Source: Sanguinoderma infundibulare (Eukaryota > Basidiomycota > Agaricomycetes > Polyporales > Polyporaceae). Taken from it: a stretch of DNA of 64,000 bases. Positions 1 to 12,149 of this stretch are shown here, piece after piece (the stretch's first letter is position 1; every line of letters starts with the position of its first letter). Under the pieces are notes generated by a model. That model searched no databases. It saw nothing but the letters and a program-made list of their open reading frames with translations, and had not been told where the DNA came from. The stretch is from contig JAVLRN010000003.1 in the NCBI GenBank assembly GCA_032821775.1, positions 3,906,001 through 3,970,000 of the forward strand, written 5' to 3'. The position numbers and the translations under genes were made by a program.

Positions 1-2052
1 GTCGAATGGGGCGCAGTGTTTGTACTGCGACCCCACGCAGTCTGTCGGTCATGAGACGACATGCCGAGTGCTATGAATATCGCCTGACGCTGACACACGG
101 GGGGAAAATCGACGCACATTGCCCAAGCCGAACGCCCGGCGGGGGAGATGACGGAAGGGTGGGTGCGATCACTCGATTTCTGGTAGGTAGGATGTCAGTT
201 CAAGACGCAGGGCGAACAGTGGTACGTACAAAACGGAACGCGGAGATGGGCAATGGCAGATACTGTGCCGCCCAGCTGTACACGGTTGGGAAGACGTTAG
301 TATCAATAACCACCTATTAACGGTCAGTAGACCATACACGTCCCAGCAAGTACACAGTTTTAAGTTGGTTTAGAAGTAAGAGGCTTACGCGAAGTTTAGG
401 CCTCCAAGTCCAGAACCTGACTTCAGTCTTCAAGGTAGCAGGAGACGATTTCCGGCCGTTTTACAACCCTGTGAGGGTGAGCGAGATCCGCGACTGCCCG
501 TCGTGCGTAGAACAAGGCGTTAACGTTAACGTTATCGCCTGCATAATGTCACTGATCTCCCCTGACTGACAAACGTAGTACGTTTAGTACTGGTAGTATT
601 CCAGGACACGGGATGATGGGATGTTTCCGGCTATTACGGTTGGAAAGAGCTCCCGGTTCAAAGCAGAAACGGTGTCTGACGGATGACCAGTTAAATTGGA
701 GTGAAATCGGAAAGCTCCGCACGGGGACGGGGACTCGAAGACTTGCTCGTTCTATGAATGGACGAGCGGCGCAAATGAGCGGCATTATTGAACGATGTAA
801 GGGGAGAAGCGTATGCACGTGGAGGTTGCCGTCTCGAGGATTGTGCACGTCGCGATGGTCCGATAGGACAGTAAGGGGAATGGTTCATGCGATCCTAATG
901 TGGTACGGTCAGTACTTGGGGTGGAATGGGGTTAGAGCGGCACAGAAGCATGCTCACCCGGTTCTCATACTTGAGAACCCTGCAGAGAAGGACGCTAGCA
1001 CCTCGAAGTGCAGGGGGTAGAGAAGAGGAAGGTAGATGGGTGGAATCGAAGTAAATGTAGTGCGTTCCATCCGGACACTGATACAGACAGTACGCAGCTA
1101 GAGGGAGTTGGAGTCGGAGGCACATGAGCTCCGCGTCTGGGATGACGAGCGCCGTCCAGCCTGACAGTCGACATCAGATGTCAGAGATGGGACGACGTAC
1201 CTGGGATGCATGGAACCGCACTTGTCGACATCAGAGGCAAGTATCAAAGAGCAAGTATCAAAGATTAGTACCATTGACAGGCCAATCCCCAGTCGTTGGC
1301 CGTGAAACTGTTGATATACACGTGTCGTTGAAGGGTAGGCCCCGAGTGTTATATTAGGTTTTACGTTAAGATTGGGGACGGAGCCAAGACGGAGCAAGAT
1401 GGGAAACGAAATTGGCGGCTGGGAGGTGTTCTATGTGGACCATCGACGCCGGTTGGATCGGACGGAAGGAGGTCCGGATAGCGCTCGGGAGGGTCGGCTA
1501 AGTCGTATTCGGGTGGGGAGGCCGTTCTATCAGGCGCGGAGGGCCGCAGAGGGTTAGAGAGCAATTTCGACTGGAGGAGGAGCGGCGCGGGGGAAGGTTA
1601 GGCGGAGGAAGTGTAGTTGGCGAAGGCAGGACGGAAAAAGCGTTGGGAGCGGGACAAGGGCACTGCTGGTCATCTGACAATCAAGAAGCGAGGGCTGAAG
1701 CGCACTGCCCTGCTGGTCGGGGGCATTCGAGCCGGTCTGGGTGGGCGGGGTGGCAAAGGAGCAGGCTGACTGCTGGGGACGTCGACAAGGCCATGGAGGG
1801 CCAAGAGAGGGCGATAGAGGGTGGACGAGGCGAGAGGCGAGTCTCGTGCGGTGTAAATGAAGTGGGTACATGTCCACGGGCTGCCCATGCCCAAATCGGC
1901 CACGGAGGAGTCCCCGTGGGGCGCCTGTTGCCTAGCGCCGGACAAGGTTTTTGACGGTCTGGGTCTTGTCCGCGCTGGCTTCCCAACGATCCACCACCTG
2001 CCCCGGCCTCCTCCCGCTGCGCCTCCCCATCTGCCCTAGCGACAACTACACC
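1..2052. other. intergenic, no supported gene
   Basis: I see no convincing coding region. Short open frames on both strands lack recognisable motifs and overlap each other. The last ~100 bases are the presumed 5' leader of the F-box-like gene that begins at 2053. Confidence 0.5.
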
Positions 2053-3972
2053 ATGCACATCCCCAGCGTGCCCAATCCTCACGATCTCTCCCTCGCCTTG
2101 CGCTACAAGGTCAGCGTCCGAGCTTTATCCGACAAATTCCGTTCCAAGTTGTACGTATCCCTTTTCATAGATCCCATTCATATCCCATCACCTTCTCTCT
2201 CCTCTTCCCCTGCTATGCCTTGTTTCAAACGCAGGACGCAGGGTGCATAGTGTCGACTACGACGAGCACCATGCGTTCTGTGCGACGTGGGCTCTTCGAG
2301 TGCGAGCTGGGCAGTCCGTGTGAACTCGGGCAGGCTTAGTGTCAATGTGGCGCCTCGTTTCTCGACGTCCGAAACCGTCCGTCCCAAGCAGCATTCGGGG
2401 TCTCTCCTTGCCTTTGTCCTCCAGCTCGTTTGTACCCTGTTTTACTAACACCCTCCCCACAGCCGCCGTCCCACTCCCAGCGCACACGACTCCCAGCCCG
2501 TCCGGCTACCTCACATCCCTCCCGAGCTCTGGGGTCTCATCATCCAACACGCCTGCCTCTTCCACCATGACCCTCTCGACATCTCTCACGAACTCTCATT
2601 CCTCGAGTCGCCCTCCACCCAGCTCGCCACTTACCGCGCCTGCATGGCCACAAAGAGGAATCTCTCCCTTGTCTCCTCCCAGTGGAATGCACTCACCCGC
2701 TCGTTCCTCTACGAGTTCGTCTGGATATCACGCGCCGCCCAGGCAAAGGCCTTGGCTCGCACCCTTCTCATGGAGTACGTCAAGAACTTCTCATCCAGCG
2801 GAAAGTTCGTTCGGCGACTCCATATTGAGACCCCAGCCCTCGAACGTTGTGCCCCAGCCGACCTTCGAACCATTCTCGACTATTCTCCCCAGTTGGCTAT
2901 CTACTCCGATCACCACTCCGTACAACGTAACATCCTCGAGGATTCACCAGATCCCCGCTGCAGTCCGGAAGAGATTCTCAGGCTCGTCGCTCAGCCCAAG
3001 ATCCGCCGACTCAGTTGGACCAGCTACGACGACGTCCCTTTCGAGCTCCGCATGGCCCCACTCATCAAGAATATCACCACACGGCTCGAGTATCTCGAGC
3101 TATCCTCCCGCTGTACCGACCTATCCGGTTTCCACAACGCCCTTACCGCCTCCTCCACCACTGGCAACTTCGACCATTTGCAAATGAATGTTCGCCTCCC
3201 GTCTCTCCGCGCCCTCAAGGTCTCACTTGATAACAACACCTTCGCCGTCTTGGCCTCGTGGGAGATGCCGGCCCTCACAAACCTTTCCGTGCTCTCCTCG
3301 GACTTCAGTTACACCGGCGAGGGCTTCTCCCGCTTCTTCGAAGCCCATGGCCGCAAACTCACTCAGCTCGAGCTCGGCCACTCTTCCTCCCTTATCGAAG
3401 AGTACTACCTTACTACACCCCAACATCTCGTCGCCCTTCAGCAACAAAACCAGCACCAACACCAGCCCCCCGTCCCGCTCGCGGAGTGGTGTCCGAACCT
3501 CCGTGAGTTCATCTGCTCCGCCGACGCAGAGTGGCATTGGCAGAGCCCCGACTGGATCGCGCCCCACATTCTCCTCCCCGCGCACCCACGTGTGGAGTTG
3601 ATTGGCATCCACGACATCAACACGCGCCTGCTCGAGGATCCTATCTTGTCACCGCTCGATGCGAACGCGTCGTACGATTCCCTCGATATGGGCGCGGAGA
3701 CGGACACGCCATACTTCCTGCTCTTCGAGCAGATCTCTTCCCTCCTAAGGCGCGACGCGTTCCCGAATCTGCGCTTCGTGCGCGACCTGAGCTCGGAGAG
3801 CCACCGGATGCGGACGGTGCGTCCGAACGCGCGTGTGCTGCAGTTCTGGAAGAAGGTCGTCGCGAGGTGCGCGGACCGCGCAGTGTGGTTCGAGGATTGC
3901 ACGGGGGTGAATATCACCCAGGGCGCGCTGCGACGCGCGACGCTCCCCGCGGTGGAACAGGAGGGGATGTGA
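2053..3972 (+). CDS. F-box-like / leucine-rich-repeat-like protein
   Basis: Three exons close in phase: 2053-2150, 2242-2319 and 2463-3972, giving 561 residues. Introns have GT-AG ends (gtacgt at 2151, gtgaac at 2320). Around residue 70 the protein reads LPHIPPELWGLIIQHAC, the short F-box-like motif common in the large agaricomycete F-box family. A segment matching 'NLSLVSSQWNALTRSFLYEFVWI' style positions follows, then leucine-spaced repeats. By family, such proteins are expected to present substrates to SCF ubiquitin ligases through Skp1, but the substrate cannot be inferred. The ATG at 2053 was chosen because it starts the only upstream exon that splices in frame. The final exon is GC-rich and reads open to the stop at 3970-3972. 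It stands alone, with no operon-like context. Confidence 0.82.
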
Positions 3973-5590
3973 TGGTCCCCATGTAGCGCTTCTATTACCC
4001 TCCCGCGCGGCCGGGGTGATTGTTCTTGGATACCTAGCCTCTGGGTTTGACGCTGCGTTACAGGTCCGTCCGTGGTTCTGCAACACCCTGCTCCCCTCGC
4101 CACCTACTCGCACACACCCACAAGTTACGATAACGACTATGCCTACGACATAAGATGACACCATGACGTCACATGACACAACATGAACTCACATGCCCAC
4201 CACCTCATGCACCCTTCATCTACTCCTAACACTCATCGCGCATCCAATCCGCATCCCCATACAGAATACCCGCCATCGCATCTCTCCCACTGTGCATCAC
4301 CAAACACACCCGATGACTCGTTGCATCCCCGATCCAATTCCCGTCTACGTCTCCAGCCCTCGTCTCCACACGCATACGCAATTCCGAGTGTACATACATA
4401 CCCACACATCGCATACGGACCCTGGTCTCATTTCTCGTTCCGTCTCGCCTCGTCGCGTCGTGTCGCCACCCACCACTCTCGCGCGTAGCCTCTCGTGACA
4501 TCCCATCGTCCCTCGCGTCTCCCTCTTCCGCCTGTCTTCGTCGTTATTGCTGTGCTTTCCTCTCTCTCTCCCACACACATTTGTTATCTATCCGTTGTCA
4601 CTATATACGCACACACTCTGTACGCTGCACACGTAGACCGCGCGTCCTGTTCTGGATACCGATACCCCCAAGCCTTGCCGGCGTCTTGGCTGCAACAGCT
4701 ATGTCTTCGGTTCGTCAGTTCGTCGGTCAGTCTGGTTTGGTTTTGGCGCAGGTGAACCGCAGTCGTGTGCGTCGTTGACTTTGTTGTCCCCGGTTCCGGT
4801 TTCTGTTCTTCTGGTTTGGATTGGTTCATGTGGATGGAACTCATGAACGTCGTCGGCGGATGTTGTACACCAGTGTCTCGCCTCGTCTGTTCTTTTTGTG
4901 TTTAGGACGATGTGCCTCGGTATGAAGTAGTTACGAGAACGTCCGCTCCACGGGTGGAGGCGGTGTTGGCGATGAGCGGTGTTGAAGTTGCGTTTGTGGC
5001 TGCGGGAGCGAAGTTGAACGTAATGTGACGTCACCACGCCAGGCACATCAGCCGTCGACTTGTCTCCTCAGCCTTCTGCATAGCAAATTTTTACTGACAC
5101 ACTCCCTGCTCCTTCCTCTGGACTACGTCCTTTCATATGCAGCTCGAATGACAGATCCGCGTCTAGATGTCCAACTTGATTCTTGTCTTCTGCGTCTTTC
5201 GTGACCACGGCGGTCTCAGGCGCCGGTTTGCGGGGACCAACTCCGACAAAGTCGGGAATTCATTTGTCCCGCACGTCATCAAGTACTTGGGTTAAACCCG
5301 CCTATTTCTCCAAGCAGAACATCAGCATCATCCGAAACGCTGCAAAGTTCGAGACAGGCGTCTTGACGCGGTATTCTGCCTATAGAAAGGACTCTGGGGG
5401 AAGTTATATTGGCTGCCACATACCCCCCCGGAGCTGTTCAAGGTCGGCCCCGCTGAAGTACGCCTACTCTGAATGGTGAACTGATGACTAGCGTATGAAA
5501 GGGGGAATGTTTCCGGTTACCTCCTGAGGTACTTCCCGTACTTCGCCGCGAGAGTCCATAACGTGGGATGGGGAAACACTGCGGTCGCAA
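3973..5590. other. intergenic, pyrimidine-rich low-complexity stretch
   Basis: No supported gene. From about 4190 to 4620 the + strand is strongly C/T/A-biased (repeated cac, tcc and cat runs), which produces long but meaningless open frames on both strands. The remainder has no recognisable motif. Confidence 0.45.
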
Positions 5591-5599
5591 CGGATTCTT

Positions 5600-6855
5600 T
5601 GTTCTGCTGCGGCTTCTACTCGGTTGAGATTAATATTGCCTTTGCCTTGCAGAATCACCGCTTCGCCCGCGACCTAACGCGTGACAACCTGCGCACGTTG
5701 GAGCCAGTTGGAGCGCCGTGCGCATACCGAGGTGTTTGTCACCGTCAACGAGAATGGCGACTTCAGCTCGTCCCGCTTGCACCAAAGTCATGGGCCCTCT
5801 CGTCAGCTCTTCCTCACTTCTAAGTATGTATGTAGGTACCTCGCTGTGTGGGCCATCCGCCGCCGATATCCCGTCATCTCAAGTTCTCGTCCACGCTCCG
5901 TGGATTCTAGATCATCACGCACGCACCCGCAGCCCACCTCCGAGTCCGACGCGCCAATTTCCTCGCCATTGCCCCTTAATATCCGACTCCTCGCTCCCAG
6001 ACATGAACGTGGACGTGGACGCGATCACCGTGCAGGCAGTACCAGAACACGGTCGTCCTCGCCCAAGACGATCTTCGTCCCCCAAAGGACTTCAAGGTTT
6101 TTCGAGAAACGCTTCGAGACGTGTTCGAGCACGTCCTCGAGCAGCCGTGCCTGGACGCTGCGTTTGTGCTCTCCGATCTATGCGCGGCTGCAGGATTGAT
6201 AGGCGGTAATACGCTATGTACGTTTAGTCGTACTTGACGTGCTGCGGAACGCGTCGCACACTGCGGTCGCGCGGTCGACTAGTGAGCGTACTACATCCGT
6301 CCCATTTCGTTTTTGCCGAACTGACGGCGTACTTGCGAAGCATCGGACATCTCTTCTCTGCTGCGGATCGATCACCTTAATGCGCGAGCCTCGAGGTAAG
6401 TGGTGCGCTGTTCGGACAAAGTCACGCAAGGATGAAGGCGCCAAAGCCTCCAGCGATGGCGAATTGCTGACCTGCGGGTGTACTATCCAACGCAGCCGTT
6501 CTGCGAGTGAAATCGTCTACAAGCTCTCTCCGTTCAAATAGTCGCAACGCCCGGCTCCACGGTCGAATGGTATGTGTATGTTCGTCATAGTTGATTCTGA
6601 ACGCGAACGTTCGAGTTCACTTGGTGGTTCCGGGTGTGACGACACCCTGAAACGTCCTTACGCGTACGCGTATTCTTAGCTGGACCCCAAAGATCTTCCG
6701 TCCGTCGGATGGCAATGATGGGAGGCTGAAACACGTTTACTGCGGGCCGTACATCGTCGAACGAGAGAAGGGCGTGCTGCGGACGGCAAACATCGTTGGG
6801 GCCCGACCCGAGAGTCATCTGGACCATTACCGTCATGACGTAAGTTATGGCTGAA
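5600..6855 (+). CDS. possible unrecognised multi-exon gene
   Basis: I do not recognise a family. Several short segments look coding and end in good splice donors. One (about 6060-6213) reads PPKDFKVFRETLRDVFEHV and ends at gtacgt. A second (about 6340-6395) ends at gtaagt. A third (about 6680-6839) contains LKHVYCGPYIVEREKG and ends near gtaagt. They could be small exons of one + strand gene ending just before the promoter at 6894, or relics of a decayed gene. Stops between the segments and the lack of a clear start prevent a full model. The coordinates are only the span of the coding-like pieces. Confidence 0.25.
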
Positions 6856-6893
6856 GAGCGTCGACTTCGAGCTTGGATGCCATTCGCCTACTA

Positions 6894-6900
6894 GTATAAA
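6894..6900 (+). promoter_or_regulatory. TATA box of the proline-rich protein gene
   Basis: A tataaaa stretch lies 108 bp upstream of the ATG at 7008, with a C/A-rich leader between them. The distance fits a core promoter with a 70-80 base leader. Confidence 0.6.
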
Positions 6901-7007
6901 AGAGGTGCCACTCGTCCGGTCGAACTCCAACCCCCGGTCGTTGCACGACTACCACTTCTACAGAGCTCAAAAACCACCCGTCCTTCAGTCAGAACACCAC
7001 ACTCAAG

Positions 7008-8017
7008 ATGCGTTCCGCAACCATCTTGTACGCCCTTGCGGCCCTCGCCATGAGCGGGTACGGCCTTCCGCTCGCGGCTGGTGAGAACGCGTAAGTGTTC
7101 GCTTGTGTTTGTCTTACCGTACGGCCCGTGCTGATTCGTGTGTCCTCTTGTTCCGCAGTGCGCTTGCGGCCGTCGCTCCTCTGCCGCCGAAGCCGTCGCC
7201 TCCGCCTCCGCCTCCCCCGCACGTGGTTCGGGAGGCGGCTCCTCCCCCGCCTAAGCCCTCTCCTCCTCCTCCGCCCAAGCCGGCTCCTCCCCCGCCGCCT
7301 CCCCACGCGGTGCGTGAGGCTGCTCCTCCCCCGCCGAAGCAGGCCCCGCCTCATCCGAAGCCGTCTCCGCCGCCGCCGCCGCCTCCCCCGCCGCCTCCTC
7401 ATGCGGCCCGCGAGGCGGCTCCTCCCCCGCCTAAGCCCTCTCCTCCTCCTCCGCCCAAGCCTGCTCCTCCTCCGCCCAAGCCGGCTCCTCCGCCGCCGCC
7501 TCCCCACGCGGTGCGTGAGGCTGTTCCCCCTCCCCCGAAGCAGGCCCCACCTCCTCCGAAGCCGTCCCCGCCGCCGCCTCATGTGGCCCGCGAGGCTGCT
7601 CCGCCCCCGCCTAAGCCGGCTCCGCCCCCGCCTAAGCCGGCTCCTCCCCCGCCTAAGCCCTCTCCCCCTCCTCCTCATCCCCCGCCGCCCCCGCACGCGG
7701 CTCGTGAGGCGGCCCCTCCCCCTCCCAAGCAGGCCCCGCCGCCGCCCAAGCCTTCTCCCCCGCCTCCGCACCCGCCCCCGCCTCCTCCCCACGCGGTGCG
7801 TGAGGCGGCTCCTCCTCCGCCGAAGCAGGCACCGCCTCCTCCCCCTCCCAAGCCTTCCCCGCAGCCGCCTAAGCCCGCGCCTCCCCCGCCCAAGCCGTCT
7901 CCTCCCCCGCCGGCTCATCCCCACGCGGCGCGTGAGGCGGCCCCTCCTCCGCCCAAGCCTGCTCCGCCGCCGCCCAAGCCTTCCCCGCCCTCTCCCCCGC
8001 CGCCGCCCCACTTCTAA
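7008..8017 (+). CDS. secreted proline-rich repeat protein
   Basis: Two exons, 7008-7090 and 7159-8017 (donor gtaagt, acceptor ccgcag), give 313 residues. The first ~20 residues (MRSATILYALAALAMSG) form a typical signal peptide. The mature part is almost only P, K, A, S and H. Eight copies of a spacer H-[AV]-[AV]-R-E-A are separated by runs of PPPPKP or PPPPKQ. There is no cysteine and no recognised domain. This resembles extensin-like or hydroxyproline-type cell-wall proteins in composition, and it probably adopts polyproline-II stretches; both are inference. Each spacer has a single arginine followed by E-A, so processing into short proline-rich peptides is possible but unproven. A TATA box precedes it. 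Confidence 0.8.
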
Positions 8018-10210
8018 TTTCATCTCTAACACGGTCCGCGTTGTGACGCATTCACAGTAGCAGGACCGTCAGCGCAAAGGATTTCAACGAACGGCTCTTT
8101 CAGTTTCAGTAGTAGACAGCTTCAGCAGCTTCGCGACCGACCGTTCTCACATCTCACGCTGCTGTTTCACGGCCAGTGGGAGGGTACATAGACAGTTGGG
8201 GAGCGGCTGGAACTGCCTATTGGATAGTTTTGCTCGGATATGTTTCGATAATTTGCATGGAATACAACAATCGTTTGGGGTCATGTTTTCGCGATGCGAT
8301 CATTGAGCTTCAGATTTCAATCCAGCGTGTTGGACTGCGAGTATGCCGTTGTTTTTTCCGCCAAGCGGTATTGAGGAAAGTTGAGTATTCGGAAGGGGAA
8401 TTGGAGATGAATTAATTCGGGGAGTAATGGCCACTTGCGACCTCGATGGCGTCGTGACCATCACAGGACGAGTGGTTAATCTAGTACCAAGAATCACTTG
8501 ATAGACGCCAAAGATACATAGGTTTCGACGTGGTCTTCTCGGTCGAGGCCTTGACTTGCAACTTTTCACTTGCCCGCCGTATTCTCGCGCCCCCACTCGC
8601 TGTTCGATGGTGACTTTGAAGATATGTCGCGTGAGAGCAGTGTGTCGGATCTGGTTGAGCCGCCGGACCGACATTACGATTGAAGACGCTTACGGCCGCC
8701 TTGAGGAGCATGATTCGCACCGGTGGCCTACTGGCCGACGAGTAGCTCGGCTTCATCATTCGCAACATGGACGGCTCACGAGATGTGACAGAAAGGCAGG
8801 AAGGAGACTCAGAGTGGCGTTAACGACTCGGATAGGTGGGCCCACTCTTCGCGCTGCCGCTGCCGCCACAATGGTCGAACACTAGACACGTTAGGACGGC
8901 CATCGTGACCTCTTGGACGCCTTGTAATTATCATTGATGGTGCCTTCCCAGGCACTCCTCAGTGGGCTCGGTCAAATGGCCGCGAGATAAAGCTGAGAGC
9001 GATAAGCGACGAGGTCCTCGGATGGGAAGCATCAAGCCGTTTGATAATTTCCAGAAAATCGCAAGTTACGAAACATCTCGGGGCTATGTTCCGTCGAAAA
9101 GCGCGAGATTGAGATAAGAGTTCGTGTTCAGGGACGATCGAGCGTACAAGGACGTGGGATACATATGCTGACACAAGACGGGGCCCACAACTTGGTTCCC
9201 GATAAGGCACCTCAATTGGCATCATAGGGACTATGGTTGGTCTCAGTCAAGGAGGCGAAAGCGAAAAGGCTAGTCACGTACCGACTACCGGAAACACCAG
9301 TCAATCAGGTACGGCTCCGTGAGTACCAAAAGTAAGTCGTCCTCTCGGAGACGGGGTTGACAGCCACCGGCGCATGCTGATAACGGCTTGCCGGAAGTCC
9401 GAGCAGTTGGAGGGCCAGAGACAATCGACACAGTGTTGCCGAGGCAGTCGTCAGGAACAGAGTACGACCGACAGAATTGCGAGTTAGAACAGGACACGGA
9501 AGCTTTATCTTGAGTAGCTGATGCTGTGGGAAAAAGATGCCGTGGCGTCCTGTTCTCGAGGCGGATCAACGCCGCTATGGCAGCCTAAGCAATATTCGCG
9601 ACACGTACGCAGCGCACATCGTCAAGCACTCACCATCTTGACGAGTAGCGCAGGGAAGTCTACGCGTGAACGGGTTCGGATTCGTGGACGGCCTTAAAAT
9701 ACGTGATAAAGCTCACCTGTACCCTCCGTCATAACCTCAGAGCCTTTGAGCTTCAAGCTTCAAGCTTCACCCTCCAAACTGGGACGCCACAACTGGAATA
9801 CTGCCAGGGTTCGTACGTGGCCGTGGACATTCTCGCGGCGACAAGCAATAGTTGTGTTGGCAGAAGATATTTGAGCGTAGAAACCGAGACTAGCCAACTG
9901 GGAACGGGGAAATGGTGGTCCAGGCACGAGTGGAACACCTGCTCTGGCACAATCAACTCATGATCAGGAAGCACTAAGCGCTCATGAATCCAGGCACCTG
10001 GCAGCGCGGGCGCCCGTACGGCCCCGAGTAGAAAGCGAAGGCCACACAAATTTGTTTTCAGCGATGTGCATAAAGATGGTACGCGCCAGGGTAGCATTAC
10101 AAATACAGGGGAAGGTGTCAACTGCGAGCTAAAAGATTATTCACTGCACTCAGCCTGTGGTGACTTTTCAAGGACTCGCTCCCATCCAACGGCCGCCCAC
10201 GAACATTATT
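8018..10210. other. intergenic, nothing recognised
   Basis: 3' flanks of two convergent genes (proline-rich protein on +, glyoxal oxidase on -). Short open frames have no family resemblance and no consistent splice structure. Confidence 0.45.
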
Positions 10211-12068
10211 TCACTCAAGAGTCGGCGGAGGGTTCCCGCTGCCAACCATGACCCTCACACCCTCGCTCGTGACGTCGTCAATGGTGAGGAATATCGTCGC
10301 CGGGCCCGGCGGGTACACGCGCCCGTTCGGGGGCGTCACGAATGACAACGTCTTGCCATTGTTCGAGATCGTCGCGTCCATGAACACCAGCCGCGCGCCG
10401 ACCTGGAACCCGTGCGTCGAGAACCCCAGGTCCATGAGCGACACTATCATAACACCCACCGTCAGCACATAGACGACGCAGGGCACGATTTCCGATAAGA
10501 CGTACCTTGCACGTTCGCATCCCGCCTATTCAAGTTGTTCGGGATCGAGATCGGCACGCTCACCCGCGTCCCGAAGCCCACCTTCTCAGGCATGCTCAGG
10601 ATTTGCGGGCGCGGCACGAACATGAACGGCGGGTCAAGCGTCTGCACCCTCAGCTCGGTCGGGAACTCGAACCCGGTCGTGAAGTTGCTCCCGTTGTTCG
10701 GGTTGCTCCCCGCGATGAAGAAGTTGCCCTGCACGGTCAGCGACGCAGTCGAGTGGTACATGCGCGGGATGCCTGACGACGGCATTCCCGCGTTGCTGAA
10801 CCGCCGCCCCAGAGCGGCCGAGGGCGTGTAGAGCGAGGGGACGAGGGCGGCGTGGTCGGCGTTCGAGTTCCCGATCGTGTCCTGGACCGCGTCCCAGCCC
10901 GAGAAGCCGGACGAGGCGCCGTTGGTGACGAGGATCTGGCCGTTCGGGAGGTGGAGGAGCTCGAGAAGCGTGCGCGGCTCGAGCAGGTTGTCGATCTCCC
11001 AGCCTTTGGCGATCCCCTCGGGCGTGACCGTCATGCGCGCGCACTGGGAGGACGCGGGGTGCTGCGAGCTGAAGTTTCCGGGCTGGAGCGTCTGGTCGAT
11101 GACGGAGCCGCCGCAGACAAGCACTTCCGGGGTGTAGTCGGGCGGGGAGAGCGGGAGGAGGATCGCCGAGCCGTCGGTCGGTGCGGTGACAGAGACGCCG
11201 TTCGGGATGTCGGGGAGGATGGTCTCGGTGTCGGCTTCGATGTCGTAGATGATGGTTTGGTTGTTGGCGACCATGAACACCCTACCATCTGGAAGCGCGA
11301 AAATGCTAAGGGAAACACCGAGTTAGTTACTAGACATCGGACACGGTCAAGACCAAAACACAGACCGAGGGAATAGGTTCGCCGGGAGGCTGCGCTGTAA
11401 GAACGCGGACGGGCGCGCCGTCTGCTCCTTGCGCGGGAAGAACTCGAAGCTCGACGCAGAGTCCGTGTTGTAAAAGTGCGCTTGCTCGTGCATCCCGCCG
11501 ACAATTATGAGGCTGCCATCGAAGATGCGCGTCGATGAGGGGTACCACCGCGGCTCGATGAGGACTAGGTTCGGGTCTTCGAAGACGGTGCAGCCTTCGC
11601 CGATCGGAGAAGCGCACGGCTCGAAGAGCCGGATTGCCTGGTTTCCGGGCTTGATAATGGGGTTGCCGGGGAATCCGGTCTGATCACCGCCGATACTAGC
11701 CTGTGATGAGAACGCGATATCAGCGAATGAGCACCTAGCGGAAGTGCAAGTCGTTGACTGACCATGGTCCCATTGCTGAGGATCGCACCGCTCGCGCACC
11801 ACGAGTTGGTGACGACCTCGAGCGCGGTGATGTTGTTGTGCTCGAGGTTCCAGAGCCCACCCCAGGCCGAGTGGCCGTCGATCTGGAGCGGGTCATTCTG
11901 CGCGCGGTCGAAGAGAAGGACGAGCGTCGGGGAGACGACGATGGCTTCGAGGGCGACAATTCCGGACGAGCCCTTGAGACTAAACTGCCACCCTGGGGTA
12001 GACGGCGCAGACGGCGCAGCATACGCCAACGTCGCCAGCAGCGGTAGGACGGAAAGGAGAGGCCGCAT
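10211..12068 (-). CDS. glx: glyoxal oxidase (copper radical oxidase, AA5_1)
   Basis: Four minus-strand exons close in phase: 12068-11763, 11700-11366, 11305-10506 and 10443-10211. They give 557 residues, the usual length of the family. A signal peptide ([17 protein letters not shown]) leads the protein out of the cell. It should oxidise small aldehydes such as glyoxal and methylglyoxal to acids, releasing H2O2 for extracellular peroxidases. The expected copper-radical residues are visible: Cys in NSWCASG, the cross-linked Tyr in RWYPSST, the axial Tyr-His in RMYHST and the late His in FSTHGFQ. The C-terminal part matches the DUF1929/galactose-oxidase-like domain. A TATA-like box lies about 70 bp upstream. 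No damage is seen. Confidence 0.93.
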
Positions 12069-12137
12069 GGTGGTGATCGAGGAACGCTGTTACCTGAGTA
12101 TGTACCAGACTGGTGAATAGGACGCGGGCGGGGAGTC

Positions 12138-12145
12138 CTTATATG
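12138..12145 (-). promoter_or_regulatory. TATA-like box of glyoxal oxidase
   Basis: On the minus strand the sequence reads gcatataagg about 70 bp before the ATG at 12068, followed by a short leader. Confidence 0.5.
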
Positions 12146-12149
12146 CAAC

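Noticed and set aside
1681..2082. 133-codon minus-strand frame before the F-box-like gene
   Set aside because: No motif, composition follows local GC, and it overlaps the start of the supported plus-strand gene.
6989..8032. 347-codon Arg/Gly-rich minus-strand frame
   Set aside because: Antisense shadow of the proline-rich gene (CCN codons read as NGG). The plus strand has the signal peptide, intron and TATA box.
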